Shown piece by piece: positions 54,427 through 63,606 of a stretch of DNA of 64,000 bases (position 1 is its first letter; every line of letters begins with the position of its first letter). Source of the DNA: Thiomargarita sp. (GTDB lineage: Bacteria; Pseudomonadota; Gammaproteobacteria; Beggiatoales; Beggiatoaceae); NCBI GenBank assembly GCA_020721005.1, contig DYNP01000001.1:124001-188000 (forward strand), read 5' to 3'. Both the position numbers and the translations under genes were made by a program. The notes beneath the pieces are model-generated. The model was not told the origin of the DNA. It ran no database searches and saw only the letters and a list, made by a program, of their open reading frames with translations.

Positions 54427-55179
54427 TCAGCTCAAATCCACCTGAAACAACCGCTCCATTTCTGCCACCTTTTCCGCACTCCAGGCTTCCCCTTCAAAAG
54501 CCAATTGTTGATACAATCGCCCCGATAACCACTTTTTCACAAAATACCTCATATCTTGCCACTTTACCTGTTCAAGCCCTTCATCACTCCTTTGAGCTGA
54601 TTGCCCAACTTCATGAATACCCTTGGCTTTTGCCACACACCACACCTGCCAGCCTCGACTTCTGGCCGTGAAACAATAATCACTGTCTGAGCCAATAAAC
54701 TTAAAATTACCATCCAATAACCCAATATCTTGCACCATTTTCTTGCGCAACAACATACAAGCCCCATTCCCCCAAACTAACTCCCTATCCTCACCAAATT
54801 CACTCAACGGTCCCTGAATATGCTGACCCACTGGGACTGCCTGTAAACCGCCGGCACAAATCACATAATCGGGATATTGATGATGCAACTGTAAAGGCAC
54901 CGCGATTCCACAACGTGGATGCTGCTCCATAAACTGGCACAACACCTCCACTGCCTCTGGAAATAAATACATATCCTGATTGAGAATTATCAAATACTTC
55001 ACCAAGATATTCTCCAAATACCGCCTCAATCCCTCATTGACTGCAGCAGTAAAATAAACATTATCTTGACTGTTGTCACGCACAAAAATCTCAACTGGCA
55101 CCGTTTGAATTCTCAAACTGTGCAAACATTGTTGCAACTGGGCCACCTGCTGATAATAGGGAATAATCACTGGAATCAT
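54427..55179 (-). CDS. GT2-family glycosyltransferase
   Basis: 250 residues. GT-A fold: MIPVIIPYYQQVAQLQQCL at the N-terminus, VRDNSQDNVYF, the catalytic acid region in IILNQDMYLFPEAVEVL, NGACMLLRKKMVQDIGLLDG and FIGSDSDYCFTARSRGWQV, as in rhamnosyl/galactofuranosyl-type GT2 proteins. No membrane helix. The stop is next to the start of the TPR-glycosyltransferase, so both act together, probably on the same glycan. Sugar donor cannot be told. Confidence 0.88.
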   Translation of the reverse strand: MIPVIIPYYQQVAQLQQCLHSLRIQTVPVEIFVRDNSQDNVYFTAAVNEGLRRYLENILVKYLIILNQDMYLFPEAVEVLCQFMEQHPRCGIAVPLQLHHQYPDYVICAGGLQAVPVGQHIQGPLSEFGEDRELVWGNGACMLLRKKMVQDIGLLDGNFKFIGSDSDYCFTARSRGWQVWCVAKAKGIHEVGQSAQRSDEGLEQVKWQDMRYFVKKWLSGRLYQQLAFEGEAWSAEKVAEMERLFQVDLS

Positions 55180-55231
55180 ACAAAATCATAACCGATAAAG
55201 TGAAAGTTGAGCGTAAAATTTTCCAAAAACA

Positions 55232-57244
55232 TCACTTCCTAAGTGACTCTAATTCCTTAGATTTTTTTTGCAATAAAGCCGGAGTGCAACGAGAATTCTG
55301 TGAATTTTTGGACATCACAAACGCTTCGAACAAAAATCGGAGTGTAGTTTCCAAAATCGTCTTCTGATCCTGAGTCGTCAATGCCAACTCTATTCCCTCA
55401 GCCAAATGAACCAAAGTATGACCTTTGCCCAGAGAACGAGCTTTTTGGCGAAAAGTGGACATATCGTTAATTGCAATCGCTCCACACAACTCATTTAAAG
55501 TGGCCTCATCAACCTGTGCCTGATCATCAATCTTAGCCTGATCGTTAGACTGCTGTAAATTGTCACCAGACTTCAAAACACTGTCTGTCTGACCATCATT
55601 AATCTGAAGAGGAATGGATTTTGCGCTTATCAACTCTGAATTTGGCACATCTTCCACATTGGGAACAGCGTCTTGAGTTATAGGCTTAGGTGCCTCTAAA
55701 CTGGGCAATGGATTGCTTTGTAGGGACTTCAAAGGATCAACTTCCAATGATTTTAAAGTTGCTTCATATAGGGAACTTGGCTGCACAAGCCCCATTTCAG
55801 GCACTTTTTTCGACAACTCAGTTTCCCCCTTAACGATGGCAGTTGCAGGCACCTCAATTCCCTGCGCCAATGCCAACAACTTTTCAGAAGCAGTCATTTC
55901 GGAAGTTGTTGGATTGACACTTGCGAGTTTGGATTCACCTTTTTTTCCAACCTCAATCGTTGCAGAAACCTTATCCACTGCAACTGCTTTAACCCCAACA
56001 ACTTTCTGATTGTCTAATTGGTTAGACTTGTTAGATTGAAGACTGGAATCAACAGATGCTGAAACCTTTTCATTCCCAACAGCTATTTTAACTGAACCAT
56101 TCTCCTGTGATTTAGAGATTATTTCAGTTTTCTGGGTCGACCCAGTTTGGCCACCTTTTTCTTTTTGCAAAGATTTAAATTGAATATCAGTAGAAACAGG
56201 CACTTGCTCCTTTGCAATTGCTGTTGTAACGGGTGTATTTTGAGTTGCAGTTTCCACCGGTTTGGCAGTTTCCACCGGTTTAGCAGCCGTTTTACTGGTC
56301 ACAGTTGGCACTTCAACCTTTGAAGAAATCGTTTTGTCAGACTGTTGACTTTCTACCGGAATTTTTTGAGTTTCTACCGGAATCTTTTCAGTCGGAGTGC
56401 CATTAGGAGAATTTGACTTTTCTACAATCAGCGTGGGAGTTTTAGATGGTTTGGGAGGAGTTGGAAGTGGAATTAACCCCGGGTGATGCTTCAAAATCAA
56501 TTTTCCAGTGGGGTGAATTTGTAGAAAAGTCAATATGTTCCGAGAAGGAATTGCAAATGTACCTTGCGAATGCCCAGCCACAATCCCAATCATCTGATTG
56601 TCTTGAAACACTGGAGCACCCGTATAACCAGGATCGACTGGATTAGAAAAAAATAAATGACTGGCCACTTTTTGATATTCCAGAAAAACCGGAGTCCAAG
56701 CCGGTGCCTGAGCTGGAAAACCAACGCTAAATACTGGCAATTTAAGATCTTTTTTTGGCAATGCCAAGGTCAATTGAGTTCCCAAGTTGGCAGGTAAATT
56801 CAAATGCTCAAGCGAAATTTCCAACAACGCCAAATCAAGTTTGACATTAGCATAAACGAGAGAAACTGGCTGATCACCTTGTTGGAACAAATTAACCACC
56901 AGTTTGGAATTATTTTCAACTAAGTGAGCAACAGTTAAAATATAGGCTTTAGGGTCAATTTTATCAATAATCACCCCGCTACCTAAACTTTTCCCTTGCG
57001 AATCATAAATCTCAACTACTGCCTGTTTTGCCTGATGTAATTGAAGAGTTGACAATTTGGGCGGTTCAACGGTAGTCAAAGAAGTTAAAGTTGATTCGGA
57101 AATTGTTGTTTGAACTGGATCAGCTTGTTGCACAACGGGAATATCCTGATATAAGGAACATCCTTTTATGAGCAAAAAGATAGAAATATATGTAAAACAA
57201 TAGATTGTCGAAAAAAAGTGATGAGGAGAAAGTTTAAAGTTCAT
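55232..57244 (-). CDS. Lipoprotein with trypsin-like domain, catalytic Ser replaced by Thr
   Basis: 670 residues from MNFKLSPHHFFSTIYC; a longer frame to 57358 lacks a signal. A signal with lipobox LIKGC (Cys29) indicates a lipoprotein. Residues 70-245 are a chymotrypsin-fold domain: His107 in YILTVAHLVE, Asp137 in VKLDLALLEI, but the Ser position in the GxSGxP motif is Thr208 in DPGYTGAPVF. The remainder (about 265-560) is Ser/Thr/Pro/Lys-rich low complexity with imperfect KPVETA / EKIPVETQKIPVES repeats, then a short helical C-terminal domain (NELCGAIAINDMSTFRQKAR). A degenerate or slow protease is inferred. Confidence 0.7.
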   Translation of the reverse strand: MNFKLSPHHFFSTIYCFTYISIFLLIKGCSLYQDIPVVQQADPVQTTISESTLTSLTTVEPPKLSTLQLHQAKQAVVEIYDSQGKSLGSGVIIDKIDPKAYILTVAHLVENNSKLVVNLFQQGDQPVSLVYANVKLDLALLEISLEHLNLPANLGTQLTLALPKKDLKLPVFSVGFPAQAPAWTPVFLEYQKVASHLFFSNPVDPGYTGAPVFQDNQMIGIVAGHSQGTFAIPSRNILTFLQIHPTGKLILKHHPGLIPLPTPPKPSKTPTLIVEKSNSPNGTPTEKIPVETQKIPVESQQSDKTISSKVEVPTVTSKTAAKPVETAKPVETATQNTPVTTAIAKEQVPVSTDIQFKSLQKEKGGQTGSTQKTEIISKSQENGSVKIAVGNEKVSASVDSSLQSNKSNQLDNQKVVGVKAVAVDKVSATIEVGKKGESKLASVNPTTSEMTASEKLLALAQGIEVPATAIVKGETELSKKVPEMGLVQPSSLYEATLKSLEVDPLKSLQSNPLPSLEAPKPITQDAVPNVEDVPNSELISAKSIPLQINDGQTDSVLKSGDNLQQSNDQAKIDDQAQVDEATLNELCGAIAINDMSTFRQKARSLGKGHTLVHLAEGIELALTTQDQKTILETTLRFLFEAFVMSKNSQNSRCTPALLQKKSKELESLRK

Positions 57245-57404
57245 GGGATTTGATCCAGAATTGTCTAAACTGGGACTTAATGTTAGAGGTATCAGGGAAG
57301 GGAATGGTTTAGTTGAGACAGATCCCGGTCTTCTCTGCTGGTTTGGGGAGGGAAACATCTTGCCCCTTTCCCAATAGGGAAATGGGGGATTTCTAAATTA
57401 CTTT

Positions 57405-58610
57405 TTAGAATTCAGATTGAGCAACCAATTGACTTAAAGGGGAATGTTGTGCAAAATAGTTCTGAATTCCTTCAAAAATAGCGTGGGCTATTCGTAATCG
57501 GAATTCTACACTGTTTAACTTTTCTTCTTCCAAAGGGTTGGAAAGAAAGGCAGTTTCTACCAAAATGGAGGGAATGTCAGGGGAACGCAACACCATAAAA
57601 CTTGCTCTTTGTATCGTGCTGTAATGAACTTTATTGGATTTTTTCAAAGCATTTATCACCTCGTTACCCACCAAGGCACTGGCTTCCAAAGTGCCAGCTT
57701 GTGACAGATCGAGCAGGACTGAAGCCAGTAAATCATCCTTATCACTTAAACTAATTCCCCCAAGTAAATCGGCTGCATTTTCCTTTTCTGCCACCCATTG
57801 AGCAGCTTCACTGCTGGCCCCTCCATTAGACAGCATATACACAGAAGCCCCTTGAATTTGTTTATTTTCTGGATAAGCATCCGCATGAATAGAGATGAAC
57901 AAATCTGCTTGATGTTCCCTAGCCAATTCAATGCGTCTGCGCAATTTTAAAAAATAGTCTCCTTCGCGAATCATGACAGCAGACAGACCAGCAGTTTGAT
58001 TAATTAGGGTGGCCAATTCCTTGGCTATCATCAAGACCACTTCTTTTTCGTAAGTCCCATTGGGACCGACTGCTCCAGAGTCAATTCCCCCATGTCCAGC
58101 ATCAATAGCCACCACAATTTTTTCCTTGGGAGTTGAACTTTTTTTTCCTAGGGGAATGATAGGCAATATTGATTTTGCTGACAGGGAACGAATCGTTGAA
58201 ATAGCACTGTTTTGAGCTGCCTTTGGATTGATGTCAACGGTCAGTTGATGACCACCGCGACCTGCAGTTACCTTGGCAAGAAAACTTTTGGTCAAGACCG
58301 GAACATTGAGATCTAAAACAATACGTAGATCATCTTTGTTACGACGTGCAATGCGCACATTTTGAATGAAATCTTGGTTATTCAAAGTGGGCTTAAATTC
58401 CGTTTTTAGGATAGTTTCTTTGAGATCAATCACCAAACGATCCGGGGAATTTAAGGTGAAAACAGTGTGGGTGGTGGGTCCACTCAGGTTGAATAGCAAA
58501 CGCATACCGTGTGGAGTTTGCTTCCACAAATTAATTTCAGTCACTTCCGCAGTTCGAGCAAAACTTACGCTCGAAAAAGTAACTAAACATACAATGAGCA
58601 AGAATGGCAT
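57405..58610 (-). CDS. amiC: N-acetylmuramoyl-L-alanine amidase
   Basis: Cleaves the amide bond between MurNAc and the stem peptide during septation. 401 residues: signal peptide (MPFLLIVCLVTFSSVSFA), AMIN domain (about 20-115, with LNSPDRLVIDL) that targets septal peptidoglycan, and an Amidase_3 zinc domain (165-385). Zinc ligands lie in AIDAGHGGIDSG (His), TYEKEVVLMIA (Glu), LFISIHADAYPEN (His), and the catalytic Glu in SILVETAFLSN. No LysM domain. GGAG before the ATG. AmiC/AmiB cannot be separated firmly by sequence alone. Confidence 0.95.
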   Translation of the reverse strand: MPFLLIVCLVTFSSVSFARTAEVTEINLWKQTPHGMRLLFNLSGPTTHTVFTLNSPDRLVIDLKETILKTEFKPTLNNQDFIQNVRIARRNKDDLRIVLDLNVPVLTKSFLAKVTAGRGGHQLTVDINPKAAQNSAISTIRSLSAKSILPIIPLGKKSSTPKEKIVVAIDAGHGGIDSGAVGPNGTYEKEVVLMIAKELATLINQTAGLSAVMIREGDYFLKLRRRIELAREHQADLFISIHADAYPENKQIQGASVYMLSNGGASSEAAQWVAEKENAADLLGGISLSDKDDLLASVLLDLSQAGTLEASALVGNEVINALKKSNKVHYSTIQRASFMVLRSPDIPSILVETAFLSNPLEEEKLNSVEFRLRIAHAIFEGIQNYFAQHSPLSQLVAQSEF

Positions 58611-58874
58611 GTTTTACTCCGTTAAAATGATTTATAGAAAACTTCTGAAAATTGGCAATTCACGCAAGAAATATTCCATTTCTATCAAGAAACAATTCAG
58701 AAAAATTGATCGGGGAAATTAGAAAATTGACCGGAGAGAAAGGTTTATCGAAAGTTTGATTTCAATGGGTAATTTAAGCAATTTGCTTCATCATGGGAAG
58801 TGACGGTTTTGTATTTAACAAACCCACTTTCTCTACAAAACATCACTTTTATTTCCCACATGAAGCGAAATAAA

Positions 58875-59915
58875 TCAATTTTCAGTTTGAACCGGGGGCG
58901 CTGGTGAAAGTTCTAAACTCTTAATTTCAGGTGGCTTTGGATCGTCTACTTTTGGAATCTCCACAGGCTTTGGATCTGTAACTGCCGGGATTTCCGCCTC
59001 TTCAATCGCAGAAGGCTCTGATTTTTCAACAGATTTTTCCTCTTTTTTAAGGGGAGGCAATTCTAACAAACGTGCCACCTGTTCCACTGGCAAATGATAT
59101 TGGATCTTTTTCTCTGGTCTCGCTAAGATCAATTCTGGATGGACAGCCTGAATGAGCAAGGTGATCACTTGCCCATCCTGCAAAGTCACTACAATTTGTC
59201 CTTGGTGGGCACTGCCTTCCTGATAGGACTCCACACTCAATGCTTGGACATAGCGCCAATGATCGATCAGTTCCTGCAAGATATCGGCACTGATGTTTGC
59301 ATGCTCAGCAGAATCTGGAAGCAATTTCCAATTCCCATCTTGTAAATTGAGCTGATAATTAGGCAGTTGCAAACTCATAATTTTAGGATTATCCCCCAAA
59401 ATTGATAAATTGACAAAAGCCATGGCATCTTCTAACAAATTGGCATAAAGACTGTCTTTAACCAAAAATACTTGTTGTGGTTGATCTCCTCGTTGTACAT
59501 AACGTCGATCAGGATGCAAAGGAGAAATATCTCCCAATTTTAATATCTGTTGGTCAAAAGTTAGGATCACGCTTGGAGGATCCAATTGAATATCAGCCAG
59601 AGACAATTCCTCACTGGGAAACACTTGGTAATCCTGTTCTCCTAAGATCGTCAACAACCGTTTTACTCGAAAAGTGTTGGCTGATAAATCCAAAGGAGAT
59701 GTCATTTGCCATTCTCCAGTTACTTGCTTGTTGAATGTTAAGGTTTCTTTCCCAATACGTTCAATATTAACAGTTTTTACATCTTCAATCTTGAGGTTAA
59801 TCAAAGGTGGAAATTGCTCTGGTTTTTCAAGTCCAGGTTCCCAAATTGCCAGAGAAGTCAGTCCCAATATGATGAACAACAACAGGGCATTCAACCACCA
59901 ACGTTTACGAATCAT
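58875..59915 (-). CDS. DUF4340-domain membrane-anchored protein of the Gld-type ABC cluster
   Basis: 346 residues. One N-terminal membrane helix (WWLNALLLFIILGLTSLAIW), then a DUF4340 beta-rich domain (VNIERIGKETLTFNKQVTGE, WQMTSPLDLSANTFRVKRLL, LKLGDISPLHPDRRYVQ, VFLVKDSLYANLLEDAMAF). A Lys/Glu/Pro-rich tail follows from about 290 (KKEEKSVEKSEPSAIEEAEI). Start at 59913-59915 (AGGAG eight nt upstream), overlapping the stop of the upstream GldG-like gene by ATGA. Function of the cluster is not known; homologous clusters occur widely in proteobacteria and cyanobacteria. Confidence 0.88.
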   Translation of the reverse strand: MIRKRWWLNALLLFIILGLTSLAIWEPGLEKPEQFPPLINLKIEDVKTVNIERIGKETLTFNKQVTGEWQMTSPLDLSANTFRVKRLLTILGEQDYQVFPSEELSLADIQLDPPSVILTFDQQILKLGDISPLHPDRRYVQRGDQPQQVFLVKDSLYANLLEDAMAFVNLSILGDNPKIMSLQLPNYQLNLQDGNWKLLPDSAEHANISADILQELIDHWRYVQALSVESYQEGSAHQGQIVVTLQDGQVITLLIQAVHPELILARPEKKIQYHLPVEQVARLLELPPLKKEEKSVEKSEPSAIEEAEIPAVTDPKPVEIPKVDDPKPPEIKSLELSPAPPVQTEN

Positions 59916-61507
59916 GCTTTTCTCCTGTGTAACCATACTAAAATTCCCATACTGATTAAACTGATTGGTAATACAAATAGGAAGAATAATCCCAATAAAA
60001 TCACTAAATTATCTGACAATTGTAATTTAGAATCTGTGGCCATTTTGGGTGGAATTTCAATAAAACTGTCTTCCGAACTGAGCCAATTTAATATTCTCAT
60101 AGCCAATTCTGAATGCCCGGCATACTGGAAGAGACTATTGGCTAAAAAGTCACTGTCTCCAATGATGACAATGCGTTGTTCAAGACCACTTTCTGAAGAT
60201 TCTGCAGATCCTTGATTGGATTCATGTTTATGTTCTTCCTCATTACCTTCTTCATGATCTTTCTCGTGATCTTCAGTGGCATGCTCATCCAGTGTTTCAC
60301 TCATCGTATTTTCTGCCTCTTTCCCTTCTTTCACAGAAGGTTTAGCCTCACTGGATTCTTGAGCGGCCAATTTTTGGTCTGCAGTTTCTTCTTTGGGACT
60401 TTGAACATGACTTGCAGTTGTCAACTCGAGAGTTCGTTTCAAAGCAAATCCCACATCCAAGGGACCATTAATATCAGTTCCCTCATTATATTCAACAGCA
60501 CCTTCTTGAATAGCGCCCACTTCAGACCAAGCCTGAGGATGAGTTTTCAGTAGACTGATCAGTTCCCATTTTTCATCAGGCTCTATTTGTAAACCAACTG
60601 CTTGGGGAAGCAGGGTAAGATAATTTTCAAAACCCACCGTAATTGAATGTTCTCCATATCCTTCAGTGCTAATAGTTACCACGGAGGGATTGTTTACTCC
60701 AAACAGCTGTCCCACTGGGTCTAAAATCATGCCAGGGTGCACTGTCAATTTCAGTTTTTCTGCCAATAATTCAAGTCCTTGCAATTGGGCTGAGGGATTA
60801 AGTAGCCACAACAAGTTTCCCCCATTATTGATGTAATCCAGAATGGCAGTGACTTCTGCTGGCAGTAATTTGGTTTGGGGACTGGGGATGACCAACACAT
60901 TGGTTTTATGTAACAATGAAGCATTTTCGCCAAAATTTAATTTTTCGACCATAAAACCAGCTTTTTCCAGTTGGTTAGCCCAATGATTGATGTCCTGATC
61001 GGAAAAACCGGTGGGACTGGGTTCCCCATGTCCTTGCAAGAAAGTGATCAAACGGTTACCTTGGCGGGCCAATCGTTGCAAGACTGCGGTCAATTCCGAT
61101 TCAGAAAGAGTTTGTAAATGTTCACTGCGCCCCTGATATTCTATAATCAGTTCCCCATTGATTTTAATACCTTTCTCTTTAACTTCAGAGGGAGAAGTCA
61201 ACGGATCAATAAAGCGAAGTTCTAAATTGGTTTTATGGCGTTGATAGCGTTCAATCAGGCCTTTAATGCCTTCTCTGGTCTCTCCAGATTTTTCGGCAAA
61301 AGCGGTTATAGTTAAGGGTAAACGAAGTTCTTCGAGGATTTGTACAGTGGTCTCAGACAGACTGTTACGGTTATCCATGGTCCAGTCAATTTGCCAGTGG
61401 TAACGGGTGCTTAACCAAGCCAATAAGCCAAACAAGACGAGGATAAGTCCTAAGAATAGGTAGTTTTGTAAGGTGAGATGTAGACGAGTTTGGGAATTGA
61501 TATTCAT
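59912..61507 (-). CDS. GldG-like ABC transporter auxiliary protein
   Basis: 531 residues: one membrane helix at 14-32 (QNYLFLGLILVLFGLLAWLS), a large periplasmic part with a class of ABC-type domain (FIDPLTSPSEVKEKGIKING, FLQGHGEPSP, LVIPSPQTKLLPAEVTAI, IVIIGDSDFLANSLF), and a C-terminal membrane helix (LVILLGLFFLFVLPISLIS). Between 371 and 443 an acidic, His-rich insert (DEHATEDHEKDHEEGNEEEH) interrupts the fold just before the IVIIGDSDF block. It lies between the ABC permease and DUF4340 genes. Confidence 0.85.
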   Translation of the reverse strand: MNINSQTRLHLTLQNYLFLGLILVLFGLLAWLSTRYHWQIDWTMDNRNSLSETTVQILEELRLPLTITAFAEKSGETREGIKGLIERYQRHKTNLELRFIDPLTSPSEVKEKGIKINGELIIEYQGRSEHLQTLSESELTAVLQRLARQGNRLITFLQGHGEPSPTGFSDQDINHWANQLEKAGFMVEKLNFGENASLLHKTNVLVIPSPQTKLLPAEVTAILDYINNGGNLLWLLNPSAQLQGLELLAEKLKLTVHPGMILDPVGQLFGVNNPSVVTISTEGYGEHSITVGFENYLTLLPQAVGLQIEPDEKWELISLLKTHPQAWSEVGAIQEGAVEYNEGTDINGPLDVGFALKRTLELTTASHVQSPKEETADQKLAAQESSEAKPSVKEGKEAENTMSETLDEHATEDHEKDHEEGNEEEHKHESNQGSAESSESGLEQRIVIIGDSDFLANSLFQYAGHSELAMRILNWLSSEDSFIEIPPKMATDSKLQLSDNLVILLGLFFLFVLPISLISMGILVWLHRRKA

Positions 61508-61547
61508 GTTAGAGAATGCAGTGGTTGAAAGGGCTATTTAGGAGAGG

Positions 61548-62294
61548 TTAAATGCGTTCCATGGTTAAACGATGAATGCTGAGAATTAGAAAGAGCGCAA
61601 TCACTAACAGGTAGTAAACCACGTCTTGGGAATCAAATAGCCCATGCAGTAGAGATTGATAGTGTTGTGTCATGGATAGGTAAGTCAAAACTCCAGTTTG
61701 TTCTCCTGTGTTTTCTGCCCAATCCAAAATCCGCAGCAGTAACAGCGTGCCAAAGGTGCTGATTGCAGCCACAGTGGGATAGGCAGTGAGGGTGGAGATA
61801 AAAAGACCGATGGCGCTGAAAGCAGCCAAGAGTAAGGTGACACCCAACAGTCCGGCAGCCACTTGCCCAAAATCCAACGTTCCTCCCAACAGTAAAGATA
61901 GAGGCATGAGCATTAAGATCAATAACATAATGAAAAAAAATCCCATCAGTCCCAAGTATTTTCCCAACACGATGCTGGTCATAGAGATGGGGGCAGACAG
62001 CAGCAAGGGTAGGGTTTTGCTGCGCTTTTCTTCACTGAATAGACGCATGGTCAGTAATGGGACTACCAGTAATAGCACGATGGCCATCCAGTCCAATAAG
62101 TTGCCAACTACAATTTCAGTAAGTCCGGGTCCATCCGGATGGTTTGCCAAGTTGGCTTGAATATCAGGTTGCAAAAACCAATGGACTAATACTGCAAATA
62201 CCCAGGCAAAAATGAATTGGAGAACTCCCAAAATGCTCCATGCTAAAGGGGAAAGAAATAGACTGCGTAATTCTTTAGCAGCAATGGTCCACAT
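61548..62294 (-). CDS. ABC-2 type permease (GldF-like)
   Basis: 248 residues with six membrane helices. MWTIAAKELRSLFLSPLAW opens the protein; LLLVVPLLTMRLFSEEKRS followed by TLPLLLSAP is the hallmark coupling-helix region of ABC-2 permeases of this group. Its ATG shares one base with the stop of the ATPase gene (TGATG), and the GldG-like gene begins 40 nt downstream. With its ATPase it forms the transporter core; the substrate is unknown. Confidence 0.9.
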   Translation of the reverse strand: MWTIAAKELRSLFLSPLAWSILGVLQFIFAWVFAVLVHWFLQPDIQANLANHPDGPGLTEIVVGNLLDWMAIVLLLVVPLLTMRLFSEEKRSKTLPLLLSAPISMTSIVLGKYLGLMGFFFIMLLILMLMPLSLLLGGTLDFGQVAAGLLGVTLLLAAFSAIGLFISTLTAYPTVAAISTFGTLLLLRILDWAENTGEQTGVLTYLSMTQHYQSLLHGLFDSQDVVYYLLVIALFLILSIHRLTMERI

Positions 62295-63259
62295 CAGGCG
62301 GCCTCCTTGTTGATTAAGTCAGTTGTGTGAGGTTCTTCGGCTTGGGTGAGGTCAACAAAGACTTGTTCCAGCGAACGTTTTTCTGGGATCAGTTCGAACA
62401 GTCCCCAATGAGCTGTTACCGATTGTTCAACCAATTGTTCCGCGGGACTGTGTTCCGCGGCATGTCGAATTCGGAAATGAGTGCTGTCGACTTGTTCGAC
62501 TTCTTCTATTCCATCTACTTGTAACAATTCAGTCAGTTCCGGGGGATGTCGCAAGCCAATGATTAATTGGGTGGTTTTCATTTGCGTCAACAGTCCTTGT
62601 ATGGTGTCATTTAAAATCAATTGTCCCTGATTGATGATTTGTACCTGATTGCAAACAGCCTGCACTTCGGGCAAAATGTGGGTGGATAAGATGACACTGT
62701 GCTCAGCGCCGATCTTACTGATTAAATTACGAATTTCTCGAATTTGAATAGGATCGAGCCCAATGGTGGGTTCATCGAGAATCACTACCGAAGGGGTATG
62801 AATGATGGCTTGCGCAATACCCACCCGTTGTTGATAACCCTTGGATAGGTTGCCAATTAAACGTTTGCCCACATGACTGAGCCCACAGTGTTCCATGGCG
62901 CGTTCCAAAGCTTGGGGAATTTGAGGGCGAGGCACCCGGTGTAATTTGGCACAAAATTTCAGAAATTCAATCACTTGCATTTCCTGATACAGGGGGGGAT
63001 GTTCAGGCAGATAACCCAGTTGACTTTTGGCTTCAATTGGATTCTCAAACAGGTCTTGGCCACCCACGGTGATTTGCCCAATAGTAGGCGCCAAATTGCC
63101 AGTGATCATTTGCATGGTTGTCGATTTTCCAGCCCCATTAGGTCCTAAAAATCCCAAAATTTGTCCACGTTTTACTTCAAAGTTCACTTCCCTAACTGCA
63201 CAAAAGTGGCCGTAGTAGCGCCAAAGATTATGTACAGAAATCAGTATGTCAGGGTTCAT
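62294..63259 (-). CDS. ABC transporter ATP-binding protein (GldA-like)
   Basis: 321 residues. Walker A GPNGAGKST at 39-47, Q-loop in GYLPEHPPLYQEM, signature NLSKGYQQRVGIAQAI (Lys instead of Gly in LSGGQ, usual in this branch), Walker B VVILDEPTIGLDP and switch His in ILSTHILPEV. The C-terminal extension (about 225-321) is longer than the core ATPase domain. It is the first gene of the four-gene cluster. Confidence 0.94.
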   Translation of the reverse strand: MNPDILISVHNLWRYYGHFCAVREVNFEVKRGQILGFLGPNGAGKSTTMQMITGNLAPTIGQITVGGQDLFENPIEAKSQLGYLPEHPPLYQEMQVIEFLKFCAKLHRVPRPQIPQALERAMEHCGLSHVGKRLIGNLSKGYQQRVGIAQAIIHTPSVVILDEPTIGLDPIQIREIRNLISKIGAEHSVILSTHILPEVQAVCNQVQIINQGQLILNDTIQGLLTQMKTTQLIIGLRHPPELTELLQVDGIEEVEQVDSTHFRIRHAAEHSPAEQLVEQSVTAHWGLFELIPEKRSLEQVFVDLTQAEEPHTTDLINKEAA

Positions 63260-63606
63260 AGATTTTCCTCAAAATGAGTGGAATGTGGGGGAAAAATAAT
63301 CCGTTTAACCGCTCATATTATTTCACCTAATGGCATAGTATACCATTTTAATTAAACAGTATAACATTTTTAGCCAGGGGTAGCAACACGTCCTTGAAAT
63401 TGATAAATATCCCATTTGTATTGGAAGTGGAGATCAATTATAATACAATTTTATGATTGATGAGCCACTGCCTAAAATGTTCTTGTTCCCATAGTTGATA
63501 ATGGGAATGAGATTAAACTGATGAATATCCCACTTTTACCATGGATAAACATCAATGGCAACTGGGTAATCACTGTATCATTACCTAAATTGAGGAGAAA
63601 ATGAGC
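63260..63606. other. Divergent promoter region with small palindromes
   Basis: 347 nt without a gene between the ABC cluster and the dienelactone-hydrolase-like gene. TTCCCAT (63486-63492) and ATGGGAA (63501-63507) form a hairpin related to that at 41789. AT-rich TATAACATTTTT and TATAATACAATTTT runs could hold promoters. Confidence 0.55.

Noticed and set aside
53657-54445. 262-codon frame on the plus strand opposite the TPR-glycosyltransferase gene
   Set aside because: Antisense shadow: Pro/Thr/Asn-rich with no recognisable domain, while the minus strand has clear TPR and GT motifs.
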